This document shows, piece after piece, positions 1 to 4,393 of a stretch of 27,330 nt of DNA. This DNA is from a virus, in the IMG/VR virus record IMGVR_UViG_3300021087_000063, positions 1-27,330 of that record, one strand, 5' to 3'. A program made the position numbers and the translations under genes. How positions within the stretch are numbered: position 1 is the stretch's first letter; every line of letters begins with the position of its first letter. The notes under the pieces were generated by a model. It saw nothing but the letters and a program-made list of their open reading frames with translations. It was not told the origin of the DNA and made no database searches.

Positions 1-14
1 CCTTTAGTGTCACC

Positions 15-29
15 GTAGAATTATTCTAC
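15..29 (-). other. Palindrome over the stop codon of the 34-aa gene
   Basis: GTAGAATTATTCTAC is a perfect inverted repeat whose centre contains the TAA stop of the minus-strand gene at 21-125. There is no T-tract after it on the minus strand, so it does not look like a normal intrinsic terminator. It could protect or pause the mRNA end, or be chance in AT-rich DNA. Confidence 0.35.
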
Positions 30-125
30 TTCTACGTCACCGGAATTAATAACATCTAAAACGTCTGAAGATGTTACTTTTTCTGACTGTTCAAATTCTT
101 CTTGTGTTAGAGGATAAGTATCCAT
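21..125 (-). CDS. Hypothetical 34-aa acidic micro-protein
   Basis: This is a very short open frame reading MDTYPLTQEEFEQSEKV at its N-terminus and ending in DVEVE. It is strongly acidic, has no membrane segment, and matches no family I recognise. Its reality rests on a good Shine-Dalgarno sequence (AAAGGAG) about 9 bases before the ATG and on its position as the next gene after 163-291 in the same minus-strand operon. The start is the only ATG near that ribosome site. It is the last gene of operon 1 visible before the window edge; only 20 bases remain to its left and they show no gene. Small acidic early proteins of T4-like phages are often host-takeover factors, but nothing in this sequence shows such a role. 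Confidence 0.6.
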   Translation of the reverse strand: MDTYPLTQEEFEQSEKVTSSDVLDVINSGDVEVE

Positions 126-149
126 AATATAAAACTCCTTTTTAAATTA

Positions 150-169
150 CCAATAACTTATGTTATTGG
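150..169 (-). other. Hairpin overlapping a stop codon (8-bp stem)
   Basis: CCAATAAC-TTAT-GTTATTGG is a perfect 8-bp stem with a 4-base loop. It contains the TAA stop of the 163-291 gene (at 163-165) and lies just upstream of the ribosome site of the 21-125 gene. No run of T follows on the minus strand. An mRNA-stabilising or processing element between two early genes is possible; intrinsic termination is unlikely. Confidence 0.5.
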
Positions 170-291
170 GGTGTTGCAACAATCGTATCTACCATGAACT
201 CAAAAAAGAAGATTTGAGATGCGACTAGTAGATACGGAAAAATAAAATAAAATCCAACGCAACATAGTGCTATTCCAATTAAATATTTCAT
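163..291 (-). CDS. Small single-span membrane protein (paralogue of 3062-3193)
   Basis: The 42-residue product begins MKYLIGIALCCVGFYFIF, has one hydrophobic segment from about residue 4 to 30, and ends in a short polar tail. The ATG overlaps the TGA stop of the upstream gene by four bases (ATGA), so translational coupling is likely. It is clearly related to the 43-residue protein encoded at 3062-3193. Both start MKYL, both have a hydrophobic stretch with a central proline, and both then read Q-(I/V)-(F)-F-F-E followed by a mixed polar tail. The two are encoded late in the two neighbouring early operons, which suggests duplication. Family unknown; an inner-membrane micro-protein is the only inference I would make. 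Confidence 0.65.
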   Translation of the reverse strand: MKYLIGIALCCVGFYFIFPYLLVASQIFFFEFMVDTIVATPQ

Positions 292-413
292 ATCTTGTAT
301 AGTATAATGATTTGGATTATTAAAACCAGAACTGGTACGATAGTACGCACCAGTTCCATTGTATGATTGCAGTTATCAAGTGCTAGTTCTAATTTTGTTT
401 TGTTTGTTATCAT
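288..413 (-). CDS. Small membrane micro-protein, 41 aa
   Basis: The product starts MITNKTKLELALDNCNH and has a strongly hydrophobic C-terminal segment at about residues 23-39 (VRTIVPVLVLIIQIIILY), so a single membrane span with a short cytoplasmic end is expected. The frame is open further upstream to 533, but I place the start at 413. There a clear AGGAG ribosome site precedes the ATG, and the ATG lies one base after the stop of the 415-609 gene (TAATATG). A longer product would overlap that gene for more than 100 bases. It overlaps the next gene by four bases. Function unknown. Confidence 0.65.
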   Translation of the reverse strand: MITNKTKLELALDNCNHTMELVRTIVPVLVLIIQIIILYKI

Positions 414-414
414 A

Positions 415-609
415 TTATACTCCTGTTTTATTTTTGATTTCATAACTATAAGTGTTTGGTAACGATTGAATATAACGCAACATTGATGGTTCGTCAAACT
501 GCGTTTGTAATAAAGATAATCGGTGTGAGTCAATCAGCTTGACTACTTTATACATATCTTTACCATAGACTTTTTTATCTTTAATTTTTTCTATCATTAA
601 TTTCGGCAT
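415..609 (-). CDS. Hypothetical protein, 64 aa
   Basis: This is a basic, soluble-looking protein (MPKLMIEKIKDKKVYGKDMY at the N-terminus) with no cysteine cluster or membrane span. The start is supported by GGAGAA a few bases upstream, inside the end of the preceding gene, and the two genes are separated by only two bases. I recognise no family. It is part of a compact minus-strand run in which almost every junction is an overlap or a gap of a few bases, so it is very probably co-transcribed from the promoter at 2353-2381. Confidence 0.7.
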   Translation of the reverse strand: MPKLMIEKIKDKKVYGKDMYKVVKLIDSHRLSLLQTQFDEPSMLRYIQSLPNTYSYEIKNKTGV

Positions 610-611
610 TC

Positions 612-818
612 TTATTCTCCGTATTTTGAGAGTTCATTAATTTGATCTATTGTCATGTTGTCAATCTCATCTATAATATGAGATTCATGCCAAATGTGAC
701 CGCCTGGACATTCGTAAGTATCTGGACCTTTATATTCAAAGTCATTCATTAATACATACTTTTCTACGAGGGCCTCATCGGCCCAGTTATTATTTTCTGA
801 TTTTCTAAAAATTATCAT
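612..818 (-). CDS. Hypothetical protein with possible metal site, 68 aa
   Basis: The protein is acidic. Its middle reads YECPGGHIWHESH, placing C37, H41, H44 and H47 in a CxxxHxxHxxH arrangement that could bind a metal ion such as zinc; this is inference from spacing only. The C-terminal third is helical and acidic (DEIDNMTIDQINELSKYGE). The ribosome site AGGAG lies about 8 bases before the ATG. Family not recognised. It sits in the middle of early operon 1, three bases after the preceding gene. Confidence 0.7.
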   Translation of the reverse strand: MIIFRKSENNNWADEALVEKYVLMNDFEYKGPDTYECPGGHIWHESHIIDEIDNMTIDQINELSKYGE

Positions 819-821
819 ATA

Positions 822-1025
822 TTATTCTCCTAATTGTGATTTATACATATTGCGTTCGTGTTCTCTTTCAAGATAAAGTTGAAAGTCCCCGATGGTGTAA
901 ACACCATAGCCTGCCCAATGATCTGGATCGTTTGTTAAAAAACCATTTGCACCACGATCTCTAGTATCTTGGTTTAGTTTATTAATGTGATTTACTAATT
1001 CATTCATGTAATGTGCTCCAGCCAT
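822..1025 (-). CDS. Hypothetical protein with DPDHWAGYG motif, 67 aa
   Basis: The product has an N-terminal amphipathic helix (MNELVNHINKLNQDTRD), then a compact aromatic-rich segment at residues 33-53 (DPDHWAGYGVYTIGDFQLYL) and a charged helical tail. The DHWAxYG...DF pattern looks like a conserved phage small-protein signature, but I cannot name the family. GAGGT precedes the start, and the ATG overlaps the stop of the upstream gene by one base (TAATG). The protein is probably soluble. It is part of early operon 1. Confidence 0.7.
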   Translation of the reverse strand: MAGAHYMNELVNHINKLNQDTRDRGANGFLTNDPDHWAGYGVYTIGDFQLYLEREHERNMYKSQLGE

Positions 1026-1267
1026 TATATTACCTCTTTTATAAGTTTAATTATTCTATTAACATTAATATGCTCTGCATTGTTTACTAAAACATTTCTA
1101 AGAATCCAATGGCAATTTACCGTTGTTACTAATCGACGCATTAGTGGAATGTCCAGAGTAGTATCATTTAATAGTGTTTGTAAAGTTCTTATTTTACTTA
1201 TTCTATCCACTTCGATATTATGCTCTTTAAAGATTTGACTTAATGTATTTGTTTTTATCATCTGCAT
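1025..1267 (-). CDS. Hypothetical helical protein, 80 aa
   Basis: The product is a basic, helix-rich small protein (MQMIKTNTLSQIFKEHNIEV at the N-terminus) with a central RRLVTTVNCHW segment and a hydrophobic helical end. No catalytic motif is visible. A second ATG two codons in (MIKTN) is an alternative start; I keep the first because AAGGA lies about 9 bases upstream of it. The stop overlaps the ATG of the next gene. An N-terminal helical or DNA-binding-like small protein is possible, but no helix-turn-helix can be assigned with confidence. Confidence 0.65.
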   Translation of the reverse strand: MQMIKTNTLSQIFKEHNIEVDRISKIRTLQTLLNDTTLDIPLMRRLVTTVNCHWILRNVLVNNAEHINVNRIIKLIKEVI

Positions 1268-1271
1268 TTTA

Positions 1272-1529
1272 TTAGTCCTTATAGTTAGATGGTTTGCGAC
1301 CTTTTAATGTCGCGATAATTTCTGAAGTATCCATTAATCCAATGTACTCGACAATCTCAGAATAAGAGTACCACATATCTTCTTTATTTGGATTTTTCCA
1401 GTACTGTTCTTTTTCATTAAGTAATGTATCAACTCCGTAAACCAGTTCGATTAACTTATATTTTTTTACATAAGCCCGAACCATTTTATCCATTAATAAA
1501 TCGGCTGTATTCATTTCTGTTATATTCAT
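1272..1529 (-). CDS. Hypothetical protein, 85 aa
   Basis: The protein is mixed-charge and soluble-looking. It has several aromatic residues in the middle (EQYWKNPNKEDMWYSYSEI) and a predicted helical N-terminal half (MDKMVRAYVKKYKLIELVYG). No motif or family is recognised. The upstream gene ends with GAATAA two bases before this ATG, and GGAGA in the end of that gene serves as a ribosome site. The tight spacing fits co-translation in early operon 1. Confidence 0.68.
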   Translation of the reverse strand: MNITEMNTADLLMDKMVRAYVKKYKLIELVYGVDTLLNEKEQYWKNPNKEDMWYSYSEIVEYIGLMDTSEIIATLKGRKPSNYKD

Positions 1530-1531
1530 TA

Positions 1532-1825
1532 TTATTCATTCTCCATTTCGTGATGTGTTTCAAAAGCTTCACCAGCCAATTCGTCATTATGAAAAGACCA
1601 AGATTCAAAATTATCTGGATATGCAAGGCCCATATATTTTCGTGAGTAACCAGTATCAGTTCCCCAATGCGTTAAGATAACAGTTCCGAATAACCAATGT
1701 TCATGGCCCTTTGGTGTTACCACATAAGAAGAACAGTTTTTGATTAGATAGTTCAGAGAATTTTTTCTCCAACCATCTGGAATGTTATTAATTTCTTTTA
1801 ATGTATCGTCTTTAATCATCATCAT
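1532..1825 (-). CDS. Hypothetical protein, 97 aa
   Basis: I start this gene at the first of three consecutive ATG codons (MMMIKDDTLKEINNIPDGW), because AAAAAAGGAA lies just upstream. The frame remains open to 1879, but that would overlap the previous gene and lacks a ribosome site. The product is rich in tryptophan, histidine and tyrosine (GHEHWLFGTVILTHWG, then WSFHNDE) and ends in an acidic tail with HH. It looks like a small soluble beta-rich fold. No family recognised. It is the second gene of operon 1. Confidence 0.68.
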   Translation of the reverse strand: MMMIKDDTLKEINNIPDGWRKNSLNYLIKNCSSYVVTPKGHEHWLFGTVILTHWGTDTGYSRKYMGLAYPDNFESWSFHNDELAGEAFETHHEMENE

Positions 1826-1851
1826 TTTATATTCCTTTTTTAAGTTTAAAT

Positions 1852-2304
1852 TTACCAGATGTTGGCGCCTGCCCAACAATCTTGAAAGTTTGGATATTGA
1901 GAAGTTGGCATTCCAAGATTCGATAATTCACCATCCAAAACATTACCAACTAGTTTATAGTTTTTAGTCAAAATATCACCACGTTTAAAAGTTTCATTAT
2001 CATTCTTTACTACAAAGCCCCAAACGTGTTTTTTCTTATGAGCTGTTTTATATAGTTTAGAATTTTCTTGATCTATAATAGAAGAACATCCAGATTTTGC
2101 AGATGCTTCTATACGAAAATATTTTGAACCAGAGAACACTCCAAAACCATGTCCGAAATCTCGGCTCTCAATACAATACTCTTTTTTATCTGTTACACAA
2201 GATAACCAACTATGATAGTTTTTATTGATTGAGTTGTTGAGTGCAACAACTTCCCATTTTAAGTTCATTTTTTTGATATCTTTTTTTAATTCTTTGATGT
2301 TCAT
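1852..2304 (-). CDS. Hypothetical protein, 150 aa, first gene of early operon 1
   Basis: The frame is open to 2346, but I choose the internal ATG at 2304 (MNIKELKKDIKKMNLKW). AAGGAC sits about 6 bases before it, and the promoter at 2353-2381 would start RNA near 2346, leaving no leader for the longer form. The protein has a lysine-rich N-terminal helix and then a probable beta-rich body with several cysteines (LSCVTDKKEYCIESRDFGHG, SGCSS, QDCW). The GHGFGVFSGSKYFRIEA segment suggests a compact sheet. I recognise no family. As the first gene behind a strong promoter it should be well expressed early. Confidence 0.7.
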   Translation of the reverse strand: MNIKELKKDIKKMNLKWEVVALNNSINKNYHSWLSCVTDKKEYCIESRDFGHGFGVFSGSKYFRIEASAKSGCSSIIDQENSKLYKTAHKKKHVWGFVVKNDNETFKRGDILTKNYKLVGNVLDGELSNLGMPTSQYPNFQDCWAGANIW

Positions 2305-2352
2305 TTGAAAGTCCTTATTTGATTTATCTTTATTTCTCATTTTCATAATACT

Positions 2353-2381
2353 ATTATAGCAGCCTTTTCTATATAAGTCAA
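2353..2381 (-). promoter_or_regulatory. Strong early promoter of operon 1 (sigma70-type, extended -10)
   Basis: Read on the minus strand, TTGACT (2381-2376) and TATAAT (2358-2353) are separated by exactly 17 bp, and TGC precedes the -10, giving an extended -10 element. The expected RNA start is about 2346. This is a textbook host-RNA-polymerase promoter and fits immediate-early transcription of the ten genes running to 21. Confidence 0.88.
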
Positions 2382-2451
2382 ATTTATTTGCATATTTAAG
2401 TCATTGTTTTATAACGACTTATGGACAAACGACCGAGCCCTTTGTTTATGG
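2371..2451. repeat. Duplicated early-promoter module, copy A
   Basis: This 81-bp block aligns without gaps to 3772-3852, with 61 of 81 bases identical. It contains the -35 hexamer and, 44 bp upstream of it, a 19-bp element that is identical in both copies (ACAAACGACCGAGCCCTTT at 2425-2443, plus-strand reading). The middle is less conserved. The fixed spacing implies a functional unit, such as an activator or DNA-bending site tied to the promoter. Confidence 0.85.
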
Positions 2452-2518
2452 TAGTTTACAGAGTTATTGATAACGCTAACCATTGTTTTATAAGGGCTTA
2501 CAGTCATATTGATAACGC
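2402..2518. repeat. Two interleaved direct-repeat pairs
   Basis: CATTGTTTTATAA occurs at 2402-2414 and 2481-2493. TATTGATAACGC occurs at 2465-2476 and 2507-2518. The second copy of the latter overlaps the end of the 2504-2785 gene. The order A-B-A-B suggests a small tandem duplication spanning the gene end and the promoter-upstream region. Confidence 0.7.
2436..2498. other. Nested inverted repeats between the two early operons
   Basis: Three stems nest. The outer is AGCCCTT (2436-2442) with AAGGGCT (2492-2498). The middle is ATGGTAG (2448-2454) with CTAACCAT (2476-2483, one bulge). The inner is GTTAT (2463-2467) with ATAAC (2470-2474). On the minus strand this follows the stop of the 2504-2785 gene by five bases, so it may terminate or protect the operon 2 transcript. 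The outer left arm lies inside the conserved 19-bp element. Confidence 0.55.
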
Positions 2519-2785
2519 CATCTTTGCAAGTCCAAAGAGTGCAATCGCGATAACTATGCAATTTAATGCGATTAAATTAACACTATTGCGTAAATACGCG
2601 TTGATGATATGGAGCGAAGAACCAACTATCTGAATTAAAAATATAGTTAAGATAGAAACGGACTCTCCGTACCACGCCATCAATACATAGATTGCAATAA
2701 AACAGATTGAACCAATAGATTCACAGAACAGCCTAAATCGGTGATTCATCCAATCGTCTTTTAACCAGTTTAAAAATTTCTTCAT
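2504..2785 (-). CDS. Integral membrane protein, about three spans, 93 aa
   Basis: A basic, tryptophan-containing N-terminus (MKKFLNWLKDDWMNHRFRLF) is followed by three hydrophobic segments at about residues 22-39, 43-62 and 70-92. The first segment contains two cysteines. The positively charged start suggests a cytoplasmic N-terminus. The start is supported by GAGGT about 9 bases upstream within the end of the preceding gene, from which it is separated by two bases. It is the last gene of operon 2. Phage membrane proteins of this size can be holin-like or superinfection-exclusion factors, but its place in an early operon argues against a holin. Function unknown. Confidence 0.72.
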   Translation of the reverse strand: MKKFLNWLKDDWMNHRFRLFCESIGSICFIAIYVLMAWYGESVSILTIFLIQIVGSSLHIINAYLRNSVNLIALNCIVIAIALFGLAKMALSI

Positions 2786-2787
2786 TA

Positions 2788-3051
2788 TTAACGTACCTCA
2801 TATTGCTTAATATTGCGTGGTAAAAACATTTGCGTAATCCAATAAGTTGCTCTCATTTTCTTAGATACTTTTGGATTGTCTTTTTTAACTGCGAACTTTG
2901 CAAATGATTTTCGTTGCTTTTCTGTTACCGAAAAAATGACCGTATCTTTGTCAATATCATAACCATTGACATAATGATCTTCCAGTTCAAATGCGTCTGC
3001 GATTCTATCAAATTGCGTTCGTGGTATCTCTAATTTATATACAATATCCAT
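2788..3051 (-). CDS. Hypothetical basic protein, 87 aa
   Basis: The protein starts MDIVYKLEIPRTQFDRIADA, continues through an acidic segment (FELEDHYVNGYDIDKD) and becomes strongly basic in the second half (TEKQRKSFAKFAVKKDNPKVSKKMR). That split could suit nucleic-acid binding or interaction with a negatively charged partner, but this is inference. A strong GGAGG ribosome site precedes the ATG. There is no membrane span and no recognised family. It lies eleven bases past the stop of the small membrane gene at 3062-3193, in early operon 2. Confidence 0.7.
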   Translation of the reverse strand: MDIVYKLEIPRTQFDRIADAFELEDHYVNGYDIDKDTVIFSVTEKQRKSFAKFAVKKDNPKVSKKMRATYWITQMFLPRNIKQYEVR

Positions 3052-3061
3052 AGTGCCTCCG

Positions 3062-3193
3062 TTAGTTAGTATAAGTTGCGTATTGAGTCATTTCAACAAA
3101 CTGCTCAAAAAAGATAACTTGAGCTATTGAGTAAAAAAGTGGTGCTAAATAAATCATACAACCAATTATAAAAATGTAAAATAAATACTTCAT
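3062..3193 (-). CDS. Small single-span membrane protein (paralogue of 163-291)
   Basis: The 43-residue product starts MKYLFYIFIIGCMIYLAPLF. It has one hydrophobic segment (about residues 4-29) followed by QVIFFEQFVEMTQ and a short tail. It shares its start, the proline-interrupted hydrophobic core and the Q-hydrophobic-FFE motif with the 42-residue protein at 163-291. Its ATG overlaps the stop of the 3193-3459 gene (TAATG), so translational coupling is expected. The pair suggests an old duplication spread over the two early operons. A membrane-localised role is likely; the function is unknown. Confidence 0.68.
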   Translation of the reverse strand: MKYLFYIFIIGCMIYLAPLFYSIAQVIFFEQFVEMTQYATYTN

Positions 3194-3459
3194 TATATAG
3201 ATGCGCCTTTCACAAAGTTGTCAATTTCAGATTGCTCAACCATCATTATTATATCAGATAGATTAGCGACCCAATTATTAATATGTTTAGAAGTGGTGCG
3301 AGAATATTTCTCTTTTGTTACACAAACTCTTGTTTGCTTTTTGCCTAAATGCATTGCTTCAGTAATAATACAAACAGGCGTTTCGTATGAGAAAAATATT
3401 TGCGTTCCATCTTCTAATTGTAATTCTGTTTGGTTTGCACCAATTAATTTTAATTTCAT
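3193..3459 (-). CDS. Conserved-looking phage hypothetical protein, 88 aa
   Basis: The N-terminal half (MKLKLIGANQTELQLEDGTQ, then IFFSYETPV at residues 21-29) has the look of a small beta-barrel or OB-like sheet. The second half contains YSRTTSKHINNWV at residues 52-64. I associate the GTxIFFSYETPV...YSRTTSKHIxxW pattern with a small uncharacterised protein found in many marine T4-like phages; this is recall, not a search. The start is supported by CGGAG 8 bases upstream. No enzymatic motif is visible. It sits in the middle of early operon 2. Confidence 0.72.
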   Translation of the reverse strand: MKLKLIGANQTELQLEDGTQIFFSYETPVCIITEAMHLGKKQTRVCVTKEKYSRTTSKHINNWVANLSDIIMMVEQSEIDNFVKGASI

Positions 3460-3471
3460 ATTATACTCCGA

Positions 3472-3552
3472 TTATAAAAACATCATTAAAAAGGCCATTA
3501 AACAAATCAACAACAATACTAATATATCTGTTAGAATTTCTTTAATAGTCAT
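3472..3552 (-). CDS. Possible 26-aa membrane micro-protein
   Basis: This is a very short frame starting MTIKEILTDILVLLLICLMA and continuing hydrophobic to its end, so it would be a single membrane helix and little else. The ATG lies one base after the stop of the 3554-3709 gene (TAATATG), the same arrangement as at 413/415, which supports coupled translation. No separate Shine-Dalgarno sequence is visible. It fills an otherwise unexplained gap in a tightly packed operon. Its small size means it could still be chance. Confidence 0.5.
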   Translation of the reverse strand: MTIKEILTDILVLLLICLMAFLMMFL

Positions 3553-3553
3553 A

Positions 3554-3709
3554 TTATTCACATTGACCCCAACGTGCGTTTTTAGAGCCCTTTGCTTTTC
3601 GTGTTGGACACTTAACAAAGCCTCCATTTTTCTTAACTTTTTTTAAGTCTTTTTCTGTTACCATATCTTTGGTAATTACTGCTCCCCAATTTTGTGCTTT
3701 AATTTCCAT
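3554..3709 (-). CDS. Small basic protein, 51 aa, first gene of early operon 2
   Basis: The product begins MEIKAQNWGAVITKDMVTEK and is very lysine-rich in the middle (DLKKVKKNGGFVKCPTRKAK), with two cysteines at positions 34 and 50. The charge would suit nucleic-acid binding, but there are too few cysteines for a classical zinc site. GAGGA lies about 7 bases before the ATG. The leader from the promoter at 3754-3782 would be about 35-40 bases. No family recognised. As the first gene of an early operon it is a candidate host-takeover or regulatory protein, by position only. Confidence 0.68.
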   Translation of the reverse strand: MEIKAQNWGAVITKDMVTEKDLKKVKKNGGFVKCPTRKAKGSKNARWGQCE

Positions 3710-3753
3710 TTATTAATCCTCAATTTTTATTATTAATCATTAAATACAATACT

Positions 3754-3782
3754 AGTATAGCAAAAGCAATCAAATAAGTCAA
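3754..3782 (-). promoter_or_regulatory. Strong early promoter of operon 2 (sigma70-type, extended -10)
   Basis: On the minus strand TTGACT (3782-3777), a 17-bp spacer and TATACT (3759-3754) form a near-consensus promoter with TGC before the -10. The expected RNA start is about 3747. Spacing, -35 and extended -10 match the promoter at 2353-2381. Confidence 0.87.
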
Positions 3783-3852
3783 ATTTATTTTGGCTTGTAA
3801 GTCATTGATTTATTGGCAGTTACAAACAAACGACCGAGCCCTTTAGAAATGG
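3772..3852. repeat. Duplicated early-promoter module, copy B
   Basis: This is the partner of 2371-2451: 81 bp, no gaps, 61 identities, with the 19-bp element ACAAACGACCGAGCCCTTT at 3826-3844 identical and at the same distance from the -35. Conservation of spacing while the region between drifted indicates selection on the element plus promoter. Confidence 0.85.
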
Positions 3853-3907
3853 GGACTTACAGCGTTGAAAATCTGTAAGTCCTTGTAAACAAAGGAGTTG
3901 CCATTTC
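3846..3907. other. Stacked inverted repeats upstream of the divergent promoters
   Basis: GGACTTACAG (3853-3862) and CTGTAAGTCC (3873-3882) form a perfect 10-bp stem with a 10-base loop. Flanking it directly on the left, GAAATGG (3846-3852) pairs with CCATTTC (3901-3907), leaving an 18-base bulge. No T-tract follows on either strand. It lies between the early promoter and the first late promoter and could be a protein-binding site, an insulator or part of a replication origin. Confidence 0.6.
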
Positions 3908-3916
3908 CACAGATAT

Positions 3917-3924
3917 TATAAATA
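3917..3924 (+). promoter_or_regulatory. T4-type late promoter box
   Basis: TATAAATA exactly matches the T4 late promoter -10 box recognised through gp55 with the gp33/gp45 clamp. It is the first late box on the plus strand. With a start about 6 bases past the box, the mRNA leader for the gene at 3938 would be only about 8 bases, and no Shine-Dalgarno sequence is visible. Confidence 0.72.
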
Positions 3925-3937
3925 TCACAAAAACACC

Positions 3938-4384
3938 ATGCTTTTATCAAAAGAAATCAAAAAATGGCGATCAAAACCAACGTATAAAGAGCCGTCTAAA
4001 ATTCATTGGTTTGTATGGTTGCTTGAGAATCCAAAAAGTCCCCTTAGTTTAACCGGTGCAATAGACCTCTATAACCATGATATTATCCATATCTTATTAG
4101 AGCGTGGTATGGAAGTCAAAGATGAAGCTTCTGTAATTGGATTTACTATGGGCAATAGTGAAACTACCAGTTCTTGGGTCCGATGGTTATTTGAGTTTTG
4201 TGCGAGATATCTATATCCAGAGGGGTATCGTTTTAGTGAAGATGATCTGGTGGAATTTGAAATGGGATATGCATATGGATATACCAGACCCAAGCGTAAT
4301 ATTCATTTGACCAAGTTTGATATCCAGAAAGATGTTGAAGAAATACGAAAGGAATGGGATATAGAACTTATAAATATTAGATAG
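3938..4384 (+). CDS. Coq4-like helical protein with HDxxHx11E motif
   Basis: This 148-residue protein is helical and tryptophan-rich. Residues 47-63 read HDIIH, eleven residues, then E (H47, D48, H51, E63), exactly the HDxxHx11E metal-site pattern of the ubiquinone-biosynthesis protein Coq4. Downstream, a YLYPEGYRFSEDDL segment, a FEMGYAYGY helix and an EEIRKEWDIEL tail also resemble the general Coq4 layout, but overall similarity cannot be judged by eye. Phages do not make quinone, so the role might be binding a lipid or metal, or something structural. I recall related hypothetical proteins in marine T4-like phages. The start is the only plausible ATG; no ribosome site precedes it. It is expressed from the late box at 3917. 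Confidence 0.62.
   Translation: MLLSKEIKKWRSKPTYKEPSKIHWFVWLLENPKSPLSLTGAIDLYNHDIIHILLERGMEVKDEASVIGFTMGNSETTSSWVRWLFEFCARYLYPEGYRFSEDDLVEFEMGYAYGYTRPKRNIHLTKFDIQKDVEEIRKEWDIELINIR
4369..4376 (+). promoter_or_regulatory. T4-type late promoter box
   Basis: TATAAATA overlaps the last codons of the 3938-4384 gene and lies 17 bases before the ATG of the phosphatase gene. The AGAGGAG ribosome site lies between. It should add late transcripts for 4394-6229. Confidence 0.68.
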
Positions 4385-4393
4385 AGGAGAATT

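Noticed and set aside
288-533. 81-codon version of the small membrane gene
   Set aside because: It would overlap the 415-609 gene for more than 100 bases; the internal ATG at 413 has a good ribosome site and fits the coupled arrangement.
1532-1879. 115-codon version of the 97-aa gene
   Set aside because: It would overlap the previous gene's end without a ribosome site; AAAAAAGGAA precedes the ATG cluster at 1825.
1852-2346. Longer start (MKMRNKDKSN) for the first gene of operon 1
   Set aside because: The predicted RNA start coincides with that ATG, and a good AAGGAC site precedes the internal ATG at 2304.
3218-3646. 142-codon plus-strand frame across the early minus-strand genes
   Set aside because: It overlaps three well-supported minus-strand genes with good ribosome sites and lacks one itself; its composition is that of an antisense frame.
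3846-3907. Intrinsic terminator
   Set aside because: The stems are strong but no run of T follows on either strand.
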